From: Erythrobacter sp. F6033
GTDB taxonomy: Bacteria > Pseudomonadota > Alphaproteobacteria > Sphingomonadales > Sphingomonadaceae
Direction of reading: 5' to 3'
DNA: 64,000 bases
Assembly (NCBI RefSeq): GCF_023016005.1
Contig: NZ_JALKAZ010000001.1
Span: forward strand, 248,001-312,000
Each line of letters opens with the position of its first letter. Positions within the stretch are counted from its first letter, which is position 1. The position numbers were made by a program, and so were the translations under genes. The notes below the pieces were generated by a model, which saw only the letters and a list, made by a program, of their open reading frames with translations, did not search any database and was not told the DNA's origin. Positions 46,263 through 55,203 of this stretch are shown here, one piece after another.

Positions 46263-47104
46263 TCCTCTTCCGGGTCAGACAGAGCACGCACGGCCTGATG
46301 CCCTAGGGGACCATTGCCGAAGCCGTAACCCGGCGCGTTTTCGATTGCATGGCGGACAAAGTTCCGGCCCAAGCGGACCGCATTTACCAGTGGCTGTCCG
46401 TGGCCCAGCAGGGTGGCGATTGCCGATGACAATGTGCAGCCCGTGCCGTGCGTGTGCTGTGTATCGATCCGTGCGTGCTCGAATTGCACGGCGCGGGTGT
46501 CTGGCACATAAAGAATGTCGATCACGCGCGCATCGCCTGTGTGTCCGCCTTTGGCGAGGATCGCAGCCCCCGTGTCATCGCCTAATTCCTCGGCAGCGCC
46601 TGCCATTTGAGACGAGTCTGTCAGGCTTCGTTCAAGCAAATGGGCGAGCTCTGGCAGGTTGGGCGTGATCAAGGTGGCGCGCGGGAACAAGGCTGCGCGC
46701 ATCGCCGCAATCGCATCCTGCGCGATCAGCGTCGCGCCGCTGGTCGCGACCATAACCGGATCGAGCACGACGGGCACTTTGCTATCAATCAGCTCGAGAC
46801 CTTCAGCGACAGCGTTGATGATCTCGACATCGTGCAGCATGCCGATCTTGATCGCATCCACGCCGATATCATTGATACAGGAGGCGATCTGTTCGCGCAC
46901 GATAGCGCCGCCCATCGGCGCGATTGCCTGAACCCCGACGCTGTTTTGTGCGGTGACGGTAGTGATCGCGGTCATGGCATAACCGCCAAGCATCATGATC
47001 GTCTTGATATCGGCCTGAATCCCTGCGCCGCCGGATGAATCCGAACCCGCAATGGCAAGAATGCGGGGAGGGCGATTGCCAGCCAAAACCTGCTCTTCGC
47101 TCAC
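46259..47104 (-). CDS. thiD: Hydroxymethylpyrimidine/phosphomethylpyrimidine kinase
   Basis: ThiD phosphorylates HMP and HMP-P in thiamine synthesis. The 281-residue ribokinase-fold protein has ILAIAGSDSSGGAGIQADIKTI at the N-terminus, DPVMVATSGATLI in the middle and the catalytic THGTGCTLSSAIATLLGHG near 225. The start overlaps the stop of a small DUF1272 gene (ATGA). No TPP riboswitch was seen upstream, and no other thiamine genes are near. Confidence 0.95.
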   Translation of the reverse strand: MSEEQVLAGNRPPRILAIAGSDSSGGAGIQADIKTIMMLGGYAMTAITTVTAQNSVGVQAIAPMGGAIVREQIASCINDIGVDAIKIGMLHDVEIINAVAEGLELIDSKVPVVLDPVMVATSGATLIAQDAIAAMRAALFPRATLITPNLPELAHLLERSLTDSSQMAGAAEELGDDTGAAILAKGGHTGDARVIDILYVPDTRAVQFEHARIDTQHTHGTGCTLSSAIATLLGHGQPLVNAVRLGRNFVRHAIENAPGYGFGNGPLGHQAVRALSDPEED

Positions 47105-47325
47105 CCTTTGAACTTCCGTTCAGTCGAAGGTGGATATTTGTCATGCAGCTTTGCCGCGCGAACCGGGCGATCCATCAATTCACCGCCGCAATTGGGGCAT
47201 TGGTCATCCATTTCTTCAGCGCATGGGGCGCAGAATGTGCATTCAAAGCTGCAGATAAACGCGCCGGGCGCCTCTGCTGGCAAATCATTGCCGCACCGTT
47301 CGCAATCAGGGCGCATTTCCAGCAT
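47101..47325 (-). CDS. DUF1272 small zinc-ribbon protein
   Basis: A 74-residue protein with four CxxC-like pairs: CERCG, CSFECTFCAPC and CPNCGGEL. These fit two zinc sites, as in DUF1272 proteins. The function is unknown; small zinc-ribbon proteins often bind nucleic acid or proteins. It overlaps thiD by 4 nt and starts 14 bp after the glmM stop, so glmM-DUF1272-thiD is probably one transcript. Confidence 0.88.
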   Translation of the reverse strand: MLEMRPDCERCGNDLPAEAPGAFICSFECTFCAPCAEEMDDQCPNCGGELMDRPVRAAKLHDKYPPSTERKFKG

Positions 47326-47339
47326 TCAGCGTCTCCAGT

Positions 47340-48677
47340 TTACGTTGCGGCGCGCACGGCATCGCAGATGCGATCCACCACTGATTCCACTTGTTTCTTG
47401 TCATCACCTTCGGCCATCACGCGGATCACAGGCTCTGTGCCGGATGGGCGGATGACCAATCGGCCTTTGCCTTCGAGCTCTTGCTCCGCCTCAGCGATCA
47501 CGGATTGAACGGTCGCGTTTTCCAAAGGAGCTCCGCCTTCGTAACGGACATTCTTGAGCAATTGGGGGACGGGATCAAACAAATGCAGGATCTCGCTCGC
47601 TGGCTTTTCCGACCTGACAAGGCTGGTCAGGACGCGCATCGCCGCGACGGTGCCATCGCCTGTCGTCGAGTGATCCAGCATGATCATATGGCCGGATTGC
47701 TCGCCGCCAATGTTGAAGCCGCCTTCCTTCATGCGTTCCAGCACATAGCGATCGCCGACTTTCGTGCGCTCTAGCGTGAGCCCTATCGAGGCGAGATACC
47801 GTTCAAGACCAAGGTTGGACATGACGGTGGAGACCACGCCTCCGCCTTTAAGCGATCCCTTTTCGTGCATGCGCGTCGCGATCAAGGCCATGATCTGGTC
47901 GCCATCGACCGCCCGGCCTTTTTCATCGACTACAATCAGCCGGTCCGCATCGCCATCCAGTGCGATGCCGATATGCGCTTGCTCTTCGACGACCCGGGCT
48001 TGCAACGCTTCGATAGCTGTGGAACCTACCCCGTCATTGATGTTCACACCGTTGGGGTTCACGCCCAACGCGATAACATCTGCGCCCAATTCCCAGATGG
48101 CGGACGGTGCGACCTGATACGCGGCGCCATGCGCGCAATCGACCACGACCTTCAGCCCGTCAAAACGCACCTCGCTCGCAACCGAATTCTTCACTGCGTG
48201 AATATAGCGGCCGCGGGCATCCTCGATCCGGCGGGCGCGTCCGATTTGCTCGGCTGGTACAAGCGGAATATCGGTTTCAATCAGCCGCTCGATTTCGGCT
48301 TCGGCCTCGTCTGACAGTTTGAAACCATCAGGCCCGAACAGTTTGATCCCGTTATCAGCGTATAGATTGTGGCTGGCAGAGATCATTACGCCAAGATCAG
48401 CCCGCATTTCCCGCGTTAAAAGCGCAATTGCGGGGGTAGGAAGGGGGCCAGTCATAATGACGTCGATCCCGACACTGGTGAACCCGGCGACGAGGGCGCT
48501 TTCCATCATGTACCCTGACAGCCGCGTATCTTTGCCGATAACAACGCGGTGGCGGTGGCCTCCGCGCACAAAGTGGCGGCCAGCGGCCTGTCCAACTTTC
48601 ATTGCGGTCGCTGCCGTCATAACTCCGCTATTGGTGCGGCCTCTGATGCCATCTGTACCGAAGAACTTGCGTGCCAT
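47340..48677 (-). CDS. glmM: Phosphoglucosamine mutase
   Basis: GlmM converts glucosamine-6-phosphate to glucosamine-1-phosphate for peptidoglycan and LPS precursors. The 445-residue protein starts [16 protein letters not shown], as is universal in the family. The phosphoserine loop is [20 protein letters not shown], the magnesium site is ALDGDADR, and the phosphate-binding C-terminus is [15 protein letters not shown]. The length is normal. It heads a transcript with DUF1272 and thiD. Confidence 0.97.
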   Translation of the reverse strand: MARKFFGTDGIRGRTNSGVMTAATAMKVGQAAGRHFVRGGHRHRVVIGKDTRLSGYMMESALVAGFTSVGIDVIMTGPLPTPAIALLTREMRADLGVMISASHNLYADNGIKLFGPDGFKLSDEAEAEIERLIETDIPLVPAEQIGRARRIEDARGRYIHAVKNSVASEVRFDGLKVVVDCAHGAAYQVAPSAIWELGADVIALGVNPNGVNINDGVGSTAIEALQARVVEEQAHIGIALDGDADRLIVVDEKGRAVDGDQIMALIATRMHEKGSLKGGGVVSTVMSNLGLERYLASIGLTLERTKVGDRYVLERMKEGGFNIGGEQSGHMIMLDHSTTGDGTVAAMRVLTSLVRSEKPASEILHLFDPVPQLLKNVRYEGGAPLENATVQSVIAEAEQELEGKGRLVIRPSGTEPVIRVMAEGDDKKQVESVVDRICDAVRAAT

Positions 48678-48805
48678 GCTCGAATGAGCCCCCTGATCGA
48701 CCAGTGAAATTTGTCAGGCGCTTCTGGCGCGGTTATCGCCCGAATGGAAGAGTATCGTCGTAAAGAATTGCAGGCAAACGTCTGCCAGCACAGGGGTTCG
48801 GTTTT

Positions 48806-50095
48806 TTGAGCAATGATGTTTCGGCGGGCGCTTCGCCTGTTCCAGATAGCAATTTTGAGCTGGTGACCATCCGCTTGCCTGTCATTGCGACTTTCACGGC
48901 GTTGATTGTTGGCCTTGGACTGGGAGTAGTTTTTGCCGGGGATGTTCTTCCCCAATGGGTGCAGGATTCCATCGCGCTGGTCGGGACACTGTGGCTGCGG
49001 GCTTTGCAGATGACGATTATTCCGTTGGTCGCGAGCTTGCTTGTCTTGGGTATCGCCCAAATGATGAGCGCGGCGAGGGCGGGGAAAGCCGCCGTGAAAT
49101 TTCTCGCCTTGGTCTTTACGGTTCTGATAGCGGGCGGCATCTTTACAGCACTGGTGATGCCGCTTGTGCTTCAATTTGTTCCGATCCCCGAAGCGGCCAG
49201 CGGGTTTCTTGCTGAAGTGCCGGAAGGCGAGCAGCAAGTTCCCGGAATTCTGGATTTCGCAGCCTCGCTCATTGCGCCGAACATGATCGCTGCAGCGGCA
49301 GATACGGCCATGCTTCCGCTCACGGTTTTCTTTGCGCTCTTCGCGGTGGCTATTTCGAAGCTTCCCAAGAGCCAGAACGCGACGCTACTTGGTTTCTTCC
49401 ATGCGCTTGCCAATGCGATGCTGATGATTATCGGCTGGGTTCTGTGGCTGGCTCCGGCGGGCGTCCTCGCGCTCGCATTCGGCGTAGGGATGCGAAGCGG
49501 GGGCGGGGCATTTGCCGCATTGGCGCACTACATCCTGATCGTTTCTGCGATGGGCGGCTTCATTCTGGTGCTGGCGTACCTGATCGCTTGGGCATTGGGC
49601 GGCGTAAGCCCGTTGCGTTTTGCCAAGGCTTTGCTGCCCGCACAGGCGGTGGCGGTGTCAACACAAAGCTCGCTCGCAAGCCTTCCCGCCATGTTGGACA
49701 GCGCCACGCGGCTTAAGCTGCGGCCAGAAACCAGCGAATTTGTGCTGCCTCTCGCCGTTGCCATTTTCCGGGCGACCAGCGTGGCGATGAATTTGGCGGT
49801 CGCGCTCTATGTGGCGGCGCTTGCCGGTATCGACGTGCCCATTGCACTGCTGATCGTTGGCATATTGATTGCGGTTATCATCAGCATTGGCTCTGTCAGC
49901 TTACCCGGATCGATTAGCTTCGTTGTTTCGATTGGGCCCATCGCCTTGGCTATGGGTGTGCCGATCGAACCGCTTGCGCTGCTCGTAGCGGTCGAAATGC
50001 TCCCAGATATCATGCGGACACTCGCCAATGTCACGATGAATGTGGCGGTCACATCGGCGGTGGATCGCGGCGGTGAGGACACCGCCAGCGGCTAA
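48806..50095 (+). CDS. Dicarboxylate/amino acid:cation symporter (DAACS family)
   Basis: The 429-residue protein has eight hydrophobic segments plus re-entrant loops, as in GltP/DctA transporters. Signatures are AVSTQSSLASLPAMLDS (the serine-rich first hairpin), LPLAVAIFRATSVAMNLAVALYVA and the second hairpin near LPGSISFVVSIGP. It imports glutamate, aspartate or C4-dicarboxylates with cations; which one is not clear. The start is TTG 48806, preceded by AGGGG. Its end overlaps the convergent ecfG gene by 4 nt. Confidence 0.9.
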   Translation: MSNDVSAGASPVPDSNFELVTIRLPVIATFTALIVGLGLGVVFAGDVLPQWVQDSIALVGTLWLRALQMTIIPLVASLLVLGIAQMMSAARAGKAAVKFLALVFTVLIAGGIFTALVMPLVLQFVPIPEAASGFLAEVPEGEQQVPGILDFAASLIAPNMIAAAADTAMLPLTVFFALFAVAISKLPKSQNATLLGFFHALANAMLMIIGWVLWLAPAGVLALAFGVGMRSGGGAFAALAHYILIVSAMGGFILVLAYLIAWALGGVSPLRFAKALLPAQAVAVSTQSSLASLPAMLDSATRLKLRPETSEFVLPLAVAIFRATSVAMNLAVALYVAALAGIDVPIALLIVGILIAVIISIGSVSLPGSISFVVSIGPIALAMGVPIEPLALLVAVEMLPDIMRTLANVTMNVAVTSAVDRGGEDTASG

Positions 50096-50715
50096 GTCTT
50101 GGCGGCAGCGATGCCCAATCCTGCGGCGACATTGTCCAGCTCTTCAAGGATAGCGCGGTGCGCGCCTGCATCCTCTGTCGAACGCCGGGGGATGTCCCCG
50201 TCAGCCAACATGGAATTGAGAGTGGCGCGGGCACGGCCCACGCGGCTTTTAATCGTGCCAACCGCGCAGCCGCAAATCTCAGCAGCTTCTTCGTAAGAAA
50301 AGCCACCAGCCCCTACGAGCAGCAATGCCTCGCGACGTTCAGGAGGCAGGGTGAGCAATGCGCGGTGCATGTCCGACAGGTGGATAGGCTCTTCCTGACC
50401 AGCTGGCGCGGTGAGAATGCGTTCGGCAACGCCCTCGTCATATTCACCGCGAAACCGGTTGCGCCGCATATCTGTTAGATACGCATTGCGCAAAATAACA
50501 AATGTCCATGCGCGCATTGAGGTGCCCGGCTCGAACCGGTCCTGTGCAGCCCATGCTTTGAGCATGGCTTCCTGGACCAGATCATCGGCCATGTCAGGTC
50601 GACCACAAAGACCGCGAGCGAAGGCACGCAAATGCGGTACAACTTCGGTGAGTTCGCGTTTGAACGCCGCTTTTTCAGCCGGGGTGCGTTCTGGCAGTGG
50701 CTTCTTCTCAGCCAC
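50092..50715 (-). CDS. ecfG: General stress sigma factor EcfG
   Basis: EcfG is the ECF sigma factor of the alphaproteobacterial general stress response and recognises GGAAC-N16-17-CGTT promoters. The 207-residue protein has region 2 (ARGLCGRPDMADDLVQEAMLKAW ... MRAWTFVILRNAYLTDMRR) and region 4 (LPPERREALLLVGAGGFSYEEAAEICGCAVGTIKSRVGRAR). It starts at GTG 50715, sharing one base with the nepR stop, so synthesis is tied to its anti-sigma factor. Confidence 0.95.
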   Translation of the reverse strand: MAEKKPLPERTPAEKAAFKRELTEVVPHLRAFARGLCGRPDMADDLVQEAMLKAWAAQDRFEPGTSMRAWTFVILRNAYLTDMRRNRFRGEYDEGVAERILTAPAGQEEPIHLSDMHRALLTLPPERREALLLVGAGGFSYEEAAEICGCAVGTIKSRVGRARATLNSMLADGDIPRRSTEDAGAHRAILEELDNVAAGLGIAAAKT

Positions 50716-50903
50716 TAGTTGCTGTGTCCTTTGTCCGAGCCGCTGCCGCCACCTTCATCAAGCTTCTCGAGCAAGTCTTTGAAGCTGTCAGGGAGAGGCT
50801 CATCAACGACGGCATCGTAGAATTGCCGCAGACCATTGGCCCAATCCGGCGTATCTACACCTTGATTGCCATCTCGGCGGTTTTTGTCGTTATCCAAAGC
50901 CAT
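50715..50903 (-). CDS. nepR: Anti-sigma factor NepR
   Basis: NepR binds and silences EcfG until phosphorylated PhyR pulls it away. The 62-residue protein has the family core WANGLRQFYDAVVDEPLPDSF followed by KDLLEKLDE, with flexible ends. It is the first gene of the nepR-ecfG operon and follows a perfect sigma-EcfG promoter, giving feedback control. Identification is strong because both neighbours are GSR genes. Confidence 0.93.
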   Translation of the reverse strand: MALDNDKNRRDGNQGVDTPDWANGLRQFYDAVVDEPLPDSFKDLLEKLDEGGGSGSDKGHSN

Positions 50904-50985
50904 TGGCTTAAAGAAATCCCTTCGTATCTTTTGATCGTGTCAAACATCTGCGCTCAAAATGCAGATGTGGACTGTAAGTGTTATG

Positions 50986-51012
50986 GGAACGATGCGTGAT
51001 CTGTTTGGTTCC
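50986..51012. promoter_or_regulatory. Overlapping bidirectional sigma-EcfG promoter
   Basis: Minus strand: GGAAC (51012-51008), 16 bases, CGTT (50991-50988), aimed at nepR-ecfG and a perfect consensus. Plus strand: GGAAC (50986-50990), 16 bases, GGTT (51007-51010), aimed at the sensor kinase and one base off. Each strand's -35 overlaps the other strand's -10, so one polymerase site faces both ways. Confidence 0.7.
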
Positions 51013-51039
51013 GACCACACAGAGTAGCAAAGATTGCAA

Positions 51040-52752
51040 ATGAACACGAAGGCACCAGAAACAGAAAAGCGAGGTTCCCGACGCGACAGAGCGCGGGTGC
51101 AAGTGCGCAGCTGGATGCTCCGTTTTCCAAGAGCCATACCCTTAGCCGTATTTGCTGCCATTGTCGCTATCACTGCCCTCAGTGTGTTCTCCATCGAGCG
51201 CAGTGAGAAGGTCCGTCAAGCTGCGCAAATGCGAGAACAGGCGCAGTCTATCGCGTCCGAGCTTGAGCGGCGCGGTGACAGTTTTTCATCATACCTGCGC
51301 GCAGGAGCGGCGTTGTTTTCGAGCGTTGACGAGGTCACGCCTCAGTTGTTTCGTCAATTCGTCAACGAACTTGGGCTCAATCTCGATTACAAAGGCGCAG
51401 AGGGAATTGGCTGGATTACCGCGGTTCCCCGAACCGGCGAGGCTGAATTTCTTGCAAGGGTAAGGAGAACCCAGCCAGAATTTCCATCGGTCAGACCGGC
51501 CTCTGGTGCAGCTTTGCCGCGATTGGCGCCGGTCACCTACTTTTCGCCCGACACGCAGAGGAACCGGCGAGCGCTTGGCTTTAACATGTATTCCGATCCC
51601 GTGCGTGCAGCCGCAATGGATGAAGCGCGCCGGACTGTTCGCCCGACGGCATCGGGCCGCACTATCGTTGACCAAGAGACCACCGAAGATGCCGCTGGGT
51701 TTGTGATTGTCATGCCAGTTTACGCGGGCGAACCATCTATCAGGGACGCGCAAGAAAGCCTGGCAGGATATGTTTACAGCCCATTCGATGCGGCAAAGTT
51801 TCTGGAAGCAGCCATTGGCCGTTCGGGTTCAACCGAATTCGGTGTGAGACTTTACGATGGCAGCATTGATCCCGAACGCCAACTTTCCGCCAAACAGTTG
51901 GAAGGTCGAGTGGCGCACCGCGCCCAACAGAGTGTTTCAATCGCAAACCGGCAATTCGTCCTTGTCGTGGAAGCAGGCGAGCGAAGAGCTCTTGCGCCGC
52001 TTTCGATGATCACACTTCTGTTTGGTCTGGCACTGGCGGCTCTATTAATGTTGCTAGCGCGGTTGATCACCCAGCAGGCGCAAGAAGATCGGCAGCGATT
52101 GGCATTCTTTGAGGAACAGCATTCAATCCGCAATTCCTTGAGCCGCGAATTGAATCACCGTGTCAAAAACACGTTGGCTAACGTACTCTCGATTATGTCC
52201 CTGACACGGCGAAGGGCCACGGATCTCGATGACTTTGCCGACAGTCTGGAAGGGCGCATCCGATCGCTGTCCGCAACCCATGACTTGCTGACCAATTGCG
52301 AATGGGAAACGATCCCTTTGGGTTCGGTGATCAACGCGGAATTGCAACATTTCCGCTGCAATACCGAAAGCTCCTTTTCGGTTTCCGGACCCGAAGTTGA
52401 GCTTGCTCCCAATGATGCGTTGTCGCTTGGGCTCGCGATTCACGAACTTGCGACAAATGCAGCCAAATTTGGAGCGCTTAGTGCGCACGACGGCCAGGTC
52501 GAGATAATCTGGAAATCAATGACAGAGACGCTTGTCGAACTCGAATGGCGCGAGAGTGGTGGCCCGCGTGTCGAGCAACCGAGCAAGCGTGGCTTTGGTC
52601 TTGAACTGATCGAGAAAATCGTCGCGCACGAGCTGAAACAGCCAGTGCAACTTGATTTCCACGATCAAGGCGTGCGCTGTTTGTTGCATGTGCCTGTGCG
52701 CCGCCGCAGCGACTTTCAAATTCGCCAATCGGCTTCTGCAAGCGAAAGCTAG
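51040..52752 (+). CDS. CHASE-domain sensor histidine kinase of the HWE/HisKA_2 type
   Basis: The roughly 570-residue kinase has a membrane helix (about 35-55), a periplasmic CHASE domain (EGIGWITAVP, APVTYFSPDTQRNRRALGFNMYSDPVR), a second helix near 325-345 and a cytoplasmic kinase. The phosphoacceptor is in SRELNHRVKNTLANVLS (H373). HELATNAAKFGALS and ELEWRESGGP are the HWE-type ATP-site motifs. It faces the GSR genes and probably controls PhyR phosphorylation, as kinase or, like PhyP of Sphingomonas, as phosphatase. The ATG at 51040 is preferred over TTG 51034. Confidence 0.9.
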   Translation: MNTKAPETEKRGSRRDRARVQVRSWMLRFPRAIPLAVFAAIVAITALSVFSIERSEKVRQAAQMREQAQSIASELERRGDSFSSYLRAGAALFSSVDEVTPQLFRQFVNELGLNLDYKGAEGIGWITAVPRTGEAEFLARVRRTQPEFPSVRPASGAALPRLAPVTYFSPDTQRNRRALGFNMYSDPVRAAAMDEARRTVRPTASGRTIVDQETTEDAAGFVIVMPVYAGEPSIRDAQESLAGYVYSPFDAAKFLEAAIGRSGSTEFGVRLYDGSIDPERQLSAKQLEGRVAHRAQQSVSIANRQFVLVVEAGERRALAPLSMITLLFGLALAALLMLLARLITQQAQEDRQRLAFFEEQHSIRNSLSRELNHRVKNTLANVLSIMSLTRRRATDLDDFADSLEGRIRSLSATHDLLTNCEWETIPLGSVINAELQHFRCNTESSFSVSGPEVELAPNDALSLGLAIHELATNAAKFGALSAHDGQVEIIWKSMTETLVELEWRESGGPRVEQPSKRGFGLELIEKIVAHELKQPVQLDFHDQGVRCLLHVPVRRRSDFQIRQSASASES

Positions 52753-52758
52753 GCTTCT

Positions 52759-53553
52759 CTAGTCGAGAGGGCGGGTGGATCCAAAGAACAATGCCTGGCT
52801 GATCGCGGCCCGCACGGTTTGTTCTTGAAACGGTTTTGTTACGAGGTAGGTCGGTTCCGGCCTGTCCCCGGTCAACAAACGCTCCGGGTACGCCGTGATA
52901 AAGATAACCGGGACCTTTGCGATCGCCAAAATATCGTCAACCGCATCGAGGCCTGATGATCCGTCGGCGAGTTGAATGTCGGCAAGAACCAAGCCTGGCA
53001 TCTTCTTCTCAACGACTTCCTGCGCCTGCGTTCTGGTCGCAGCGGTGCCGCAAATCTCGTGCCCGATGCCGCTGACCAAGTCTTCAAGCTGCATGGAGAT
53101 AAGCGGTTCGTCTTCGATGATCAGTACCGATGTCGCCTGCTCGCGATCGATTTCGCTGATGGCCTCAGCAACCAGAGTTTCGATCTCTGACGCTTCCATT
53201 TGCATAATCTGCGCCGCCTGAGCCGTGGAGAAATCTTCGAGTGTGGTCAAAAGCAATGCCTGCCGACTAAGCGGGGTGATCGCACCAAGTTTAGCCTGGG
53301 CCCCGATTTCATGTTCCCCGCTCGCGATGTCGCCAGCGTCTGCATCCATATATGCGCTCGACCAGACCTTGTTGAACGCCGCGTATAGGGGGATCCGGCC
53401 TCCGCCCAAGGATGCCTTCAATTCCTCATCAGCGAGCGCAGCTTCTAGTGTTGCACGCACAAAGGCATCTCCAGTAGCCTGCGATCCTGTTAGCGCACGT
53501 GCGTAACGGCGCAGGAAAGGAAGGTTGGCTGCAACGTCTTGACCTAGAGGCAT
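52759..53553 (-). CDS. phyR: General stress response regulator PhyR
   Basis: PhyR is the anti-anti-sigma factor of the GSR: an N-terminal sigma-like domain (residues 1-135) captures NepR once the C-terminal receiver is phosphorylated. The 264-residue protein shows sigma-like helices (LPFLRRYARALTGSQATGDAFVRATLEA, LSRQALLLTTLEDFSTAQAAQIM). The receiver has acidic residues in LIIEDEPLIS, phosphoacceptor D192 in LADIQLADG, and K240 in LVTKPF. It converges with the kinase gene. Confidence 0.96.
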   Translation of the reverse strand: MPLGQDVAANLPFLRRYARALTGSQATGDAFVRATLEAALADEELKASLGGGRIPLYAAFNKVWSSAYMDADAGDIASGEHEIGAQAKLGAITPLSRQALLLTTLEDFSTAQAAQIMQMEASEIETLVAEAISEIDREQATSVLIIEDEPLISMQLEDLVSGIGHEICGTAATRTQAQEVVEKKMPGLVLADIQLADGSSGLDAVDDILAIAKVPVIFITAYPERLLTGDRPEPTYLVTKPFQEQTVRAAISQALFFGSTRPLD

Positions 53554-53741
53554 AATAACTCACTCTTTGCTGTGTTTTGTTTGCGGGATGGCACATCCAA
53601 ACCAGCGCCATAGCCTGTCGTAGAGCCCTCGTCGCCCCCGACTTTGTGTGCAAAACTTACTACCAATATCATACGGGGCTGCGATCGCTTTTTAGTCTGG
53701 AAAAATGATTGATTAGGCAGTTGCCTATTCCACTCCCGATA

Positions 53742-53794
53742 AAAGATTCAAAAAAAGATTTGTTCCTCGGGAACCGCTTTCGGTGGTGCGCATT
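53742..53794. promoter_or_regulatory. Divergent sigma-EcfG-like promoter pair (phyR and small RNA)
   Basis: Two GGAAC elements sit back to back (GTTCC 53762-53766, TCG, GGAAC 53770-53774). The minus one has CTTT after 16 bases (53745-53742) towards phyR. The plus one has CATT after 16 bases (53791-53794) towards the small RNA. Each -10 is one base from CGTT. Confidence 0.55.
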
Positions 53795-53800
53795 CTGCTA

Positions 53801-53885
53801 ATATCACCGCCGATACCCCCCTCCCGTCCAAGCGGCGGTGATACGATCCCGAAGGCCATCACTCTCCCAAGTGATGGCCTTTTTT
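53801..53885 (+). ncRNA. GsrN-like general-stress small RNA
   Basis: About 85 nt with no coding content. Stem 1 pairs TATCACCGCCG (53802-53812) with CGGCGGTGATA (53833-53843) around a 20-nt loop holding six Cs followed by TCCC. Stem 2 is the terminator with loop CTCCCA. A sigma-EcfG-like promoter starts just upstream. Caulobacter GsrN, a GSR small RNA, also uses a cytosine-rich loop of a 5' hairpin to bind mRNAs such as katG. The similarity is in structure, promoter and location; I could not align sequences. Confidence 0.65.
53852..53885 (+). terminator. Rho-independent terminator of the small RNA
   Basis: AAGGCCATCACT (53852-53863) and AGTGATGGCCTT (53870-53881) form a perfect 12-bp stem with loop CTCCCA, followed by TTTTTT. 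It lies on the plus strand, 10 bp before the end of the convergent acyltransferase-like gene. Confidence 0.92.
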
Positions 53886-53894
53886 GTTTATGGT

Positions 53895-55055
53895 CTAACG
53901 ATTTAGCGGTTTTTCGTAGATCGCATATTCGCGGTTGATCTTGCTTTTGATCGTATCTGCGATTGCGACCATGCCTTGATTGTCATCCAGCACCCAGCCC
54001 AACTCACCGCGAGTGGATTCAAACTGGCCATTTGCTTGAATGCGGATGTAGCTGATCATCATGAAAGCCAGCTGGCTTGCCATGCGAGAATTGTGCAGCT
54101 CCTTCAGCACGCCCATTAGTGGTACGCGCATGCCGGAACCGCGCGGTTTTTTGAGCCAACGAAGCATGTGGAACCAGCCAAACGGGAACAGTTTTCCATC
54201 AATCCGCGTGAGCGCGTCGTTAATATCAGGGAATGTGAGCATAAAGGCGACAGGTTTCCCGTCGACTTCGGCGATCATGTTTAGATCTTCATGGATAATC
54301 GTTTTGAGCTTCTTGCCAGCATAGGCGACTTCATCGGGGGTGAAGGGGACAAAACCCCAGTTATCTGACCAGGCATCGTTCAGGATCGAAAGGACGATCG
54401 CCGCTTCCTCGTCCCAACGCGCTTTGTTCACTGGACGGACATTGATCCGCTCATTGCGTTCCCCGGATTTCACGATCCGCTGGATCAGAGGCGAGAATTC
54501 GCCGCTGATGTCCAGATCATATGTGTAAAGCGTCTTTGCACGGGCAAATCCTGCCCCCTCGACCCAGCCCGCGTAATGTGCGGGATGATGGCCCATCATG
54601 ATCATTGGCGGGTGATCTTGGCCGTTGACGAGCAGACCCGGTTCTTCCCAAATTGAGAGGGAGATCGGGCCAACAATGCGCGCCATTCCCTGATCGCGCA
54701 GCCAAGCTTCTGCCGTTTCGATTAGTGTTTTTGCTACCGCTTCGTCTTCCGCATCGAAATAGCCGAACATGCCCGTGCCTGGACCAAAGCCTTGATCTGC
54801 CGGCATTTCGAGCGCGAGATTATCGATATGGGCGGCGATCCTGCCGACCGGCTGAGAGTCGCGGTGCGCGATGAAGAACTGAACGCGAGCATGGCCAAAA
54901 AATGGATTCTTGTCCGGGTTGACCAATTCCAATTGTTCACTGCGCAATTGCGGCACGGAATTTGGCGTCTTTTCCGCAAACGCGCGGCCCACATCCACAA
55001 ACCGTGCTCGCCCGCGCTTGTCGGTAATTGTCTCAATGCTTATCTGCGCGTCCAT
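53895..55055 (-). CDS. GNAT-like N-acyltransferase domain protein
   Basis: The 386-residue protein (ATG 55055, MDAQISIETITDKRG) carries GNAT-like segments: NPFFGHARVQFFIAHRDSQPVGRIAAHIDN in the first half and IHEDLNMIAEVDGKPVAFMLTFPDIN in the second, suggesting two GNAT repeats. It also has MMGHHPAHYAGWVEGAGFARAKTLYTY. It has no signal peptide. Proteins of this kind are common in Alphaproteobacteria and have no established substrate. It is divergent from a desaturase gene. Confidence 0.78.
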   Translation of the reverse strand: MDAQISIETITDKRGRARFVDVGRAFAEKTPNSVPQLRSEQLELVNPDKNPFFGHARVQFFIAHRDSQPVGRIAAHIDNLALEMPADQGFGPGTGMFGYFDAEDEAVAKTLIETAEAWLRDQGMARIVGPISLSIWEEPGLLVNGQDHPPMIMMGHHPAHYAGWVEGAGFARAKTLYTYDLDISGEFSPLIQRIVKSGERNERINVRPVNKARWDEEAAIVLSILNDAWSDNWGFVPFTPDEVAYAGKKLKTIIHEDLNMIAEVDGKPVAFMLTFPDINDALTRIDGKLFPFGWFHMLRWLKKPRGSGMRVPLMGVLKELHNSRMASQLAFMMISYIRIQANGQFESTRGELGWVLDDNQGMVAIADTIKSKINREYAIYEKPLNR

Positions 55056-55203
55056 CCGGCGGTCTATCCCGTAATTCTGTTTTGCTATGCAGCGTGTTTG
55101 CCCTCGAACGGGTGCTACGTGCAAGTCAGTCGATTACTCTTGCCAACACATCCTGTTTGGCCATGCCGCACATAATGCGGTAAAGGCCGTCCTGAGAAAA
55201 ACT

